Shown one piece after another: positions 16,585-28,500 of a stretch of DNA of 34,538 bases. A program made the position numbers and the translations under genes. Positions within the stretch are counted from its first letter, which is position 1; each line of letters starts with the position of its first letter. Under the pieces are notes generated by a model that saw nothing but the letters and a program-made list of their open reading frames with translations, was not told where the DNA came from and made no database searches. Source of the stretch: a virus; IMG/VR virus record IMGVR_UViG_3300031787_000459, positions 1 to 34,538 of that record. One strand, written 5' to 3'.

Positions 16585-19500
16585 TTATGTCAGTTGTTTT
16601 GGTAAAGCACCAGTATCATAAACCAATTTCAATCCAATAGATCTTCTTTGTACCGTTGGATATGTTGTCAATCCAACATCAACTGTATTTGTTGTAACAG
16701 CAATTGAAACTGGATTAGTTCCTCTGGTAAATCCAGATAATCTTCCCCATGAAAATTTGCCAACTGGTCTTAATTCAGTTCCTGATGTAGAAAGACCTGC
16801 TATATTAGCATTAGAGTGTACGTTACATGTTATAATTCCAGCATTATCATCACCCACAACCCCAGACCAAGCACTTACATGATAAACACAATCTAGATAA
16901 CTAGTTCCAATACCAACAACATTAGTATTAGAACTATTTGTGGCAGTTATACCATTACCAATTCTTGTATCATATATGTAAATTGGATATCCAGTAGATA
17001 GACCTGCTGTAACAAAAGTATCTGAATCTAAGTTATTAACAAAGAATTTTAATGCTTTTGAAGTTCCTATTCCGGTTGTAGTTCCTATGCCCGTAATTAC
17101 TCCGCAGAATCCATTAACCGTAGTCACTGACTTAAGAGTTTCAATCAATCTTGGACCAGTGGTTGATAATCCTACCGTGCTAGAACTTCCAACAATTAAG
17201 AGATCAAATGATTTTGCAGCAATTTGATTGTTATAGTTAAAGAAAGTTGCATTATCTACAAATATTTCTGTACTTGATGTTGTTATACCCGATATGACCT
17301 TTGCAGTTGGATAAACTTGTCCTTCAATAGAGTCTCTGGTTTTATATACTGTTTGTCCAAATACAATTCTATCTCTCTTTTGTTTGGTCCAGTTAATTGG
17401 TTTTGAATTAATTTCATCAATACCAGATCCACTGTACAAATCCGTTTCAATTCTATCAGCAAATTCTATATTTTGTACAAGTCTTTCGTTTTGCGTAATT
17501 GTATTTGGATATGCATTATTTTTGATTATTTGTACAGTATCACCTATTTTAATTGTTTGTGGAATATCAGAATTTAGCACACTATCTGAACCAATAGTCC
17601 CTCTATAGAAGAAAATTGCGATATTATCTTCTGGTTTTGGTGCGCTAGTGAATACAAATGTAGTGCCACCATTAAAATCATATGATTTGCCTGGTTCTTG
17701 TAAAATTCCATTAACAAAAATTACAAGCAAATTCTTCATATCCAGATCATAATTTTTATCTTTTTCAAAACTTAATAACTGACCATTGTAATATAATGGG
17801 AAAGCAAGTCTAAATCCATCTTGATATGCAGCAATAGAATCAATGTAATCCAGATTACCAAATTGCCATAGTGCAAAAGAATCTGTAAATGTATCTAAAA
17901 CAGTTAATTCAAAATTAGATAATGGTTCACTCAGTCTTGCATCAGTTACAAGTCCAACAGGTCTGATTACATCACCCCTCTTAAATGAGTATCCAGGTCT
18001 TGTGATAGTGAAATTTTTGATACTAAACAAAGATCCTGGTGCAACAGTTTTAGTTGCAGGTACTGTTGCAGTTGCACCATATGAAATTACATTTGCAATA
18101 GTTCCTGTAACAATACCAACATAAGATCCAATTGCTGATGCAACGTTTGCACACTCACCACTAAATGTGTACACCCCTGGTAATTGGGATACATCTCCAA
18201 TAATAGTATTGTCAATTACTTGCACTTCAGTCGTATATCCACCTGTATCGACGACTTCATTTCTCATTACCTGAATTGCAATATCTCTTGCTTGGTTAAA
18301 TGCAAATATTGACTGCTGCTCTTCACCAGCCAGTAATGTTTGATTTGTTTTGTATATATTTGCTGCTTCCCAAACTTGATCATTTCCACCAAATCTTAAA
18401 TTGTATAAAACTGTTTCTAGAACAGCTTTGATGTCATCTGTACACTCTTTATTACCACCTGGTACTGTAAAACCAGGATAGTTTGCTAACATTCTACCGA
18501 CCGCAATATCAGCAATAAACTGTAAGTTTCTAGAAATTAAATTAGCAGCATCATAGAATCTACCTCCAGCATAATATGGATTACTATCAACATCCAAACT
18601 TAGTACCAATCCAACTCCTGTTTGTGTTGTAGATCCTATACCAATACGGGAAACTCCTTGTACAGGTAGATTTGCGTAAGATGGGTCTGGAAGGAACACT
18701 TCACATGGTGTAATAGTGCTATAACCACTTCCACCAGTGTTAACTGTAAAGGAGAGAGTTCCACCAGCACCTACATTGGCAGTTATAGATGCTATTGTAC
18801 CACTATGACCAGATTGTGTTATGGCAACAGATACAGGTCCTCTATATCCAGAACCAATATTTAAATTATACCAAGGGAATACTGTACCAAAACCAATATA
18901 TGTATGCGGTAATGTACTTGTCCCAACTTTTGCAGTAAACGTAGTACTTGATGCGACACTGACAATTGGGAAAAATGTCTCCAATCTAGATACGGTATCT
19001 CTTGGGAAAAATGACGTAACCCCAGCATTAGATGGGCAAGTAAAACCTAAACCAACCAGTCTTACCAAATCACTTTCAGATAATCTATGTGGTTGTGTCG
19101 TTGTTATTTCAATTATTCCAGAGAAATTGTTATAACTTGCAGTGCTTACAGATACTGCAGTTCCGGTATATGATGTCCCAACAACAGAAGTAATTGTACC
19201 TGCAGCACTAACAATTGGTTTTACTATTGCCCCAACTAATGGTGCATAACCAATCCCAAGTGTTGAACCTATAGAGACTATTAAACCACCTCTAGGTCTG
19301 TCATTTTGATTAATATCATATTCAGATACAATATCAACTTCTGCACCACCTCCTGGTCTAATGCCTGAGAACACAACACTCGTTATTCCAGCATTTTCTC
19401 TAAGTGCAAAATTATTTTTAGGGTTATTACTTGTTGTAGGAGTTTGGAATATGCCGTTGATTAATAGCAATCCATTTCCACCACTTGTTCCTAGACCTAC

Positions 19501-22500
19501 TGTATTTGCACTGCCAACTGTCAATGTAAATGTTCTACCGATTCCATTGAATTTTGTTGAAATATCATCATAAATGATATTTGTAGTATAATCATTTCTT
19601 AAGAAAACTCTTCCTGTAAAATCAGACTTAATTGAATCTAAATTACTTTGATCTTTTTCTTCTTGAACATTGCCCTTTGGTGGGTCAGCAAAATATAAAA
19701 TATTTTGGACAATGTTAAAAGCACCAACATTTACAGATACTTGGGCACCTGCAGAGTGTGAGGTTGAGGCAGTTCCTAAGTAACCTCTCGTTACTGTTAC
19801 TAATGGATAAGTGCCAATTCCATTTACGGGACCAGTTGATGTTGTTCCAAATCCAACACTAATTACACCCATATATTCATTATCAACTTTTATAATATCT
19901 TTAGGTACAATGGTGCTAATTCCAGTAACTTGGAAAGACGATTGACCAGCACCTATAGTGTTATTCAACTGATAATATATTTGCTTAGGGAATATTGGAT
20001 ATTGAATTACATCGTCTATTGTTATTACACATTTTTCATTTTTCTTCTTCATTTCTAAAACATGTGCGTTACCTTCACCAGCAGATGTAAACGTAACGGC
20101 TGTTCCAGTTTTTGTGGTTGAAATTTGGAAAGAATCTTCCGTTTTATTAACAACATAAACTGTTGATGGTAAGATCCCTGTAGCAATACCAGATTTATAT
20201 GTTAATGCAACTGTTCCAATACCTATTATTGTTGATTTAGGTGTGTAAATTAACTCTTCATCTTCACTAAAGAAATGCTTTGATGATTTAAATGTCCCAG
20301 TGGTTAAATCTAAATCGTCAGGGTCACTTGTATCAAATTCTCTAGCAAAAATTGGTAATTCATCAGAGAACATTACAAAATCTGTTTTATTGATTCTTCC
20401 ACCATTAAATGAGTTATAAAACTTGACAATTACGGAATCTCTTGTGAATGTTAATCCATTACTGTCTTTATAATTTAATGGTGGTGCAATATTAATTGCA
20501 TCAGTAATAGTATACAACAATTTATTAAAACTTGATAATTTAACAGTTCCTGATAGATTGTTATCTGGATAGAATGTCAAAATAACATTTCCACCGGAAA
20601 TATTCCCACCAAAAGTACCTAACCCAAGTCTAGTATCATTTGTTGAAATACCACTAACTGATAAAAATGGTAGTTGTTTTACATATACTGAAGAACCATC
20701 ATGAATTGTTAAAACTTGATGAACTGCTTTAGTAGAACCAATACTTACTTCTACTAGAGATTTGCTCGAATTAAATAAGGTGTAATTGTATGAAGATACT
20801 ACTAATGGATTAGTGGTTAATCCCGATGTAGCATATGAGTCGTATATTGCACTTCTCTCTGAACCATTTGGAGTTCCAGATGTTTTAAACCTATATGTCG
20901 AAATACCAATTGTTGTAGTTCCAAAACCAACAATATTTGCCTTAACTGAAACATTATTTTGGGAAGTTAGATTTTCAAAATCTAATGATAAGACATTAGA
21001 ACTTAAATTGGCTGCAAATGATCCAATAAATCCAGCAGTATATCCATTTTCATCTGCACCAAAGTCATCAAAGTAAAATTCAGAAATAAAAGTATCACTA
21101 TTATCATGAGTCACATATAACTCAGAATATTGCATCTTGTTACTAACAGTATCGGTTATATGTACAGATGCATGGAGAGATTTAAATACTGACGCATCTA
21201 CAGATAAAATATTGGTTGTAAGACCAACTGTAGTGCTTAATCCAGATGTACTTTTTATGGAGTTAAATTTTGTAATAAATCCTATCGAAGTTGATGCCAC
21301 TCCAATTGCATTAGTTTGGAACGACTTTTGTATAAATTTAATATCATAATCCGTATTTGCAAAATCTACAGGTGCAAATCTTAAATTGACTTCAGTATTT
21401 TTTGTTTCTAAAGAAAACTCACCAATCTTTTCTCCAGCATATTCTGTAGATCCAATTCCTGCAGTGACAATTGTGCCTTTCTCTAGTAAGAAAGCATCAG
21501 ATCCATTATTTACAACAACTAAATCTGTCAATTGAACTTTAGAGCCATCACTAGTTGATATTTTTACAAGAGCATCCAAGTACTGAATATTGGATGTAGA
21601 TAAATTGATTATATCAAGATATTGATTTAAATTTGAATCTAAATTTGAAAACTGTTTATTGATATTATCAATTTTTAAAACTCTATTGGTTTTGTTGCTA
21701 ATAAATGGAGTTAAAAGTTTACTATCAAATTTTATAAACTTTGAATAACCATTAAATGAACCAATATCTTTTACAAGATCAAAACCATAAACAGTTTCAG
21801 TTCTTTGCTCAGTAATAATATCTTTTATTGCAATGGTAGAGTCTTCACTAGTAAATGTGAAATTACGTGATGAAGTTATGCCAGTATCATTAAAGTTTTT
21901 TGTACCAATCGTATGCAAGAAATTATTTACAACTGTTTTAGATTGATCATATGTAATAGGGCTCTTAATTGTATATGATAAATTTTGATAATAATCATTA
22001 TCAGGAACAACTTGTATGTCATTATTTAATTTACCGATATTATTTGCCCATCCAGTATTTGTTTTTGTTGCATAATCTATCTCAAATTGTCCAAAATTCT
22101 CTCTAATTTCAGAGATAGTTACAATAGTTCCAGATTGTTTCCCAGTAATTTTTTCTCCAACATTTAATTCATATGAACCAAAAACTTTTATGTATGAATT
22201 ATTAAAAGAAGTTACTTTTAAATCTCTCTCTATTCCATTTGAGAACACTTTTTCATTTAAAGCAAATCCCAATTTCTCCTTAGTTAATTCAAATTCTGGA
22301 TAGATTTTTCTATTAACTATTACTGGAACAAAATCCTGAATTGTTTTTGGCGTCCCAACATCATCTGTTAATGCTGATGCGTCTACTCTTATTCTTGCTA
22401 ATAAACCTGTAGTATTAAAATCAATTACCTTAAAGAACTTATAACCATAATTTTCAGAATTAAATCCGTTACCAGAAAGACTGGTATTTTTCTGAATACC

Positions 22501-25500
22501 TTCGATAAAGACTTCATCTCCAGGAGCAAAGGGTGCAGTCACAAATCCATCGGTTGGTTGTGAAATATAAACATCAAAAATTACCGAAGAATAATATTCA
22601 ATCTTTTGAATACTGAATCCATTTGTGTTATTTGTTGCTGCTAATTTTATTTCTGTATCTACAAGACCTTTTGGTTTTTGAATAATAGCAACTGAAGATA
22701 CTGAACTACCAGATAATCTAGCTTCTAAAATTCCTGTATCTAATTTTTGACCCGTTAGAACATCAACTATTACTATACTTGGTGCATTAGTATAATTTGA
22801 ACCACCTTTTAGAACAGAAATATCTTTAATTGTATTTGCATCTTTAATGAATATTTGTGGTGAAATATACGCAGATGGTTTTAACGTAATATCAGATTGA
22901 TATGAAAAACCTTCATTAATTATATTAACTTCCTTTATGTCACCAATTGTTTTTGAATCTAAAATAATATTTGCATCAATACCATCATCTGTTACAATTT
23001 CATTTAAAACTGGAACTGTATTATAATCTGATTTTGATGATGTTATCTCAATCTGATGAATTGGTCCCTTAGTAGTCTTAGATGAAGTGACATATTCTAA
23101 ACTTTGACACTCTGTACTAGCATAAGATAGTCTCTCCGGTAATCTCTTTAAGAAAATATTGAAGGTTGTGGATGCTACCCCTACCACAGTATATGTGTCA
23201 CTTTCTATGAATAGACTATCTTCATAAGAAATTGATGAATTTTGCTTAACATCAAAGTCTGAATTTATAACTTTACCATCTTTTTCTAAACCATAATATA
23301 ATCTTTGTGGAATCTGATCATCAAAAATAATTTTTAAAGATGCATTTGTACTAATTCCAGGATTTCCTACCCTGTAACTATTAAACGAACTAGTAGAAGC
23401 TGTTGAAACAAATTCATGTATAAATGATTTGTCAAAATAAACTTTAAAATCATAACCAGAGAGAGAAGGATCTAATAGATCAAAATTGATAGAATTATTT
23501 TTAGTTACTTTTATTTCTGGGTTAATCAATCCAACTGATTGACCCTCCATACCACTAAACCCAATACTGACAGTATTTGGTGGATCAACGGTGCAATCTT
23601 TGTAGGTTAATGCCAGTTGAATATTATCTTTATCAACTCTAACAATATAATATTCACCATCATCTAATGGTTGTAATAAATTGTTACTGTTACTTGTATA
23701 TAATACTTTGTCTCCAGTTTTAAATCTATGATTTATTAGTCTAATAGTACCTCTTAAAGAAGATGGGTTATATACTCCAGGTTTACCTAGTCCATCTGTA
23801 TTTGTAAATCTCTTAAGAAGTTCTCCATCAATTGAGGCATCTACTATTCCACTATTATTAATATCATAAGTTGTGCTGCCAATGCCAACATTAGAAGTTA
23901 AAGAGTTTATATAAGACCTTATTGATGTTGCCGTTCTTCTTGTGGCATTTCCTGGGAATATCACATCTTTAATCAGAGCATCTCCAGTAAATCCAACTCC
24001 AATCATTTCTCTAGTAGCCACTAGAGCATCGTTGTAACTTACTACACCATCACCATCTAAGTCAAATTTTGAGTAATTACTCCAAATAAAATCGTAAACA
24101 TCTTGCCCACTTCTATTGCCAGTAGTTCCAAGTCCCACCGTAAATCCTAACCCCACCAATACTCCGATTGATGGTTGTTGAGTGGGTTTTGTATAATAAA
24201 AATTTGAAACTGTTATAGATGTAGAACCAAATCCAACAGGATCTAAAACAAGTTTTTGATAGTCTTCATTAAAAGAAACCCTAACAGATGTAGATTCTCC
24301 AGTTCCAATAGGACCTGGAGGTACTAATCCAATACCAACATTGAGATTTGGTTTAACATTTAATTTTACAGTATCACCACTAATTAATCCATGAGAACTT
24401 GCGACAGAAACTGTTGTTTTAAATCTTGTTAAAGAACCCGTAATTTGATTAAAAGTACTTTCTAGCAAATAACGATCATCATCATTTCCATTTGTATGGA
24501 AGAACAATTCTGGGGCATCAAAAGATGTTTTTAATCCAATACTATTGATTGTTTTATTAACAATGTAAAAATCTTGATATTGCCCGTTAATCGGTATACT
24601 AAATGTGGATGAACCGTTTGTTGAAACTGATATTGTACCAGAGGGTGGAGTAAATCTTACCTTTTGATTAGTTATGAATGGATGATTTTCTAAGTAGATT
24701 GTCCTTGTTGGAATATCTCTAGATACTGTAAAATCAGCAAAATTAAATGATACTGACGTTCCATCTCCAGATCCAGTCCCAACACCGATAGATTCTCTAG
24801 GATTAAAATAAACTCTGTCATTCAATTTAGAATCAACATTATCTCCTAGATTTTTATCAATAGTAAATGAATTTGGTAGAAGTGAAATTTGTGCTTGGGC
24901 ACTATGAGCAACTCCAACAGTATCTCTGTAAACTCGAATTATATTTTTTATTCTGAATAGATTTAAAACTTTTACAACTTCTGTGCCAATTCCAATACTA
25001 CTTCCTGCTGAAATTGTAGATGGTATTTGAGAAACATAAATTTCAGTTGAACCAATTGATACATTTGCAGGTATATTCTTAGTTAAAGTTGTAGTTATAG
25101 AAGATACACCAATTTGATAAATTCCATCTAATTTTGTAAAAATAGTTGAAAAACCAGTTAATGAAATAAATTCATTATTAAGTAAATCATGTGATGGCAA
25201 TATAGAAAGTTGCAACTTTTCTGGATTAATCTGAGTAAGAATTACGTTATTGTAAACATCTTGGTTGCAAACAATATTTGTAACATCTTTACCTTTTAAT
25301 GAAGATACTTTTGCTGATAAATCTTCTCCATCATCAGATTTAAATCTTAATATATCATTAATTTTATAATTATCCCCATCATTTACAATCTCATATGAAT
25401 CTACATTTCCAGTGGAAACAGATTGTACTTTAACAACCTGATTTTTTAAATCCGAAAAACTTGAAAGAAAATCATTTTCAACGTTTGGATCAATTAGTTT

Positions 25501-28500
25501 ATATGGGTAAGTATTCCTTAAAACTCCAGATGTTGAAAAATCAAATAATTTTTGATTTAAGTATAAATTATCTTCAATCACATTTGATTTAAAAGCATCA
25601 CCAATATAATATGGGAATTGAGGTTGGAAGCTAATATTATTGATTGGTGCAAAATAAGCATAAACACCAAGTGGAAATTCTGGTGTTTTGCAGAATCTTC
25701 CATTATTTTCATCAAGATCACCATTTTCCGTATATTTGTAATCCTCAACAAAAAATCCAGACACAAATCCAGAAGGACGATCAGTATAAGTAATGTCTAA
25801 TTGATATCCAGATACAAGAGATTTTGGAGCAGAATTTACGTTCTGTGGATTGGTGTATCCATATGCACCATAAATTGGATTGCCATCATATGCCCATCCG
25901 ATAATTTTAGAGTGATTAGCACCGTTATCACTAAATGCATCTTGCAATTGCTTATTGTATGCAATAGATGCATACTTTAAATCATTTTCTAGGGTTTCAG
26001 AAATAAATTCACTACCAAACCTAGATACATTATTTAAAGTTAAAGATCTAACTTCAGAATTAAAGAATCCATTTGAACCTGCAGAAACAACAGAAATTTT
26101 AGAAGTCGATGAATAACCTATACCAGAATTTATAACTTTAACTGACTTTATTCTTCCATTTTCTATAATTGGTAAAAATTCAGCTCCACTTCCCTTACCA
26201 CTTGGATCTGTAACTACAATATCTGGTGTAGAATAATATTCTAATCCACCATATTCAATTTTTACGGTATTAATTCTTCCTTCACTAATATTTGGAGTAA
26301 CTTTTGCATCTTTACCATTCTTAATTGTTATGATTGGTTTTTTCTCAAAATTTAATATTGTAGATCCATATCCAGTTCCAGATTCATATAGATATGCATC
26401 TATAATTTTTCCTCTAACTGATGGTGTTATATTTAAAACTTTTGTTGGTTGAACTGTAGATGCAATGCCTACAGAAGTGAACTCAACCGAAACCAAAATT
26501 GAGGGATAACTAAAATATTGATAACCAGAACCTTTTGATTTAAATTTAACATAATTTTTTCTTTCATAATTGGTTGCAACTGTTCCATTTATTCCAGCAT
26601 CACAAATCCTAAATGAATTGTCATCTATTTTTAGAATATAAAACTGATTAGAAGTATCTGTTGAGACTCCAACTATTGGACTTGTCTGATAATTATATAC
26701 TACCAAATCACCATCATTAAATCCATGATTTGTGAAATTAACAGTATTACTTGATGTGGATATCCCCGATGGTTTTACAATCAACTTTCTATTAGTATAA
26801 CCTTCTCCACCATCAATTATTTTAATTTCTGTTAAGGTTTTTTTATTTGATTTTGTATAAAACTTATGAACACCAAAATTATTATCAGTGTTAAACTTTA
26901 TAGTATTAATACCAGTAGAGTAATCCTTTAGACTTGGATATAGTAATACTGTTCTTGGACTTGTGCTTTTTGGATAATATGAAGAACTATCAATCAGAGT
27001 TGAAGTTCCTATTCCAACACCAATTCCTTTATTACCATTTGCATTATAGAAGATTTCTTCACCATCTGCAAAGAAATGGTCTGTATCAAACGTTAGTTGC
27101 CCTGTAGTGGTGTTTATACCACCACCTGTAGTAGTTGCTCTACCATCAAAAAGAACTTCTCTAAGTCTTAGATTCAAGATAGGTTCTAAAACTGCCCCAC
27201 GACCATTACCACCATTTACCCCAATAGAAACAATCCTATCAATGTCAAAATCTTGTGGATCAACGTATACTTTTTTAATTAAACCACTGATTACGGGTTG
27301 AATGAGTGCAGTAGTTCCAATACCAGCAGAGACAGAAATTTTTGGTAAATTGATAACATCATAATCTCTTCCACTGTTAATCACAGAAATTGACTTTAAT
27401 GGTCCATAATAAATCTTATCCTGAGATTTATAACTATCAATTTCAACACCATTAACTAGCATTCCAACTGGACCTGGTAAAATTACTTTACTCTTATCAT
27501 CAGTAACATTTGGATTAAAGTTAAGTGGGAACTTTTTCAGTAATTTTTGTGGTCCAATTACTCCAGATTTTTGCGATGCAAGTGTAAAAGTATGTGTTCC
27601 TATTCCAGAATTATATGGAGATCTAAAAAGAACATAATTTGAACTTCCAATAAAAGATGAAGATGCATATAATCTTATTTTCTTTGCATCTGGAGACACC
27701 ATTTCTACAAAATAAAATCCAGTATCTAATCCAACAAGAGTATCTGTGTTTGGTTTATAAAAAATTCTATCTCCAGTAATGAAAGTAATTGGATTTTCAA
27801 ATGCTATTACACTATAATTAATATCAATTAAAGTTTCTAAAGCACCACTAGTATTATTAATTGTATAACTATCTAACTTTTTAGTTATCTGATAATTATA
27901 TGGAATACTAAATCCTCTATTACTAGATGGTAAAGAATTTGATGCAACGTATCCATAGTTTGTATCTGTATATAAGTTACTAATGTCAGATATTAAAGTA
28001 TCGTTACCAAATTTTATAGGAGCATAAACACTACTTGCTTTATTAAGTTTTCTTCTTAAATCATATAATACACCAGATACGGGTGTAAAGTTTCCTAAAA
28101 TCTTAATAGAAGTTGTATTTTCACCAATTTTCTCGTCAATATAAGAAGTAAATACGACGTTGTTTGTACCTCTTTGAACAATTTCTACTTGATCACCATG
28201 TTTAAAACTAGTTTGATCATCTTTTAAAATTGGTGACTTTAAATTTAATGATTTTGGACCATTGAAATTATCAATATGAAATCTTGAGTTTGCATTATAT
28301 AACCAAGAATTTACAAAAACTTCTTTGAACGATTTATTAGAAAATCTAGTTTTTATAATTGGGTTGCCTAGACTTTTAATATTAATAGAATCTCCTTCTG
28401 CAACACCATTAAGATATTCCGAAATTTGTTCAAATTTTGCTAAAGACCCTAAAATGCTAAAAGTAACCTTCTTTGTTAGATCCCCATTTTCATACCCAAA

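Noticed and set aside
25578-25766. Minus-strand 62-codon frame inside the giant gene
   Set aside because: It lies in another frame of a well-supported 4352-codon gene and has biased, motif-free composition.
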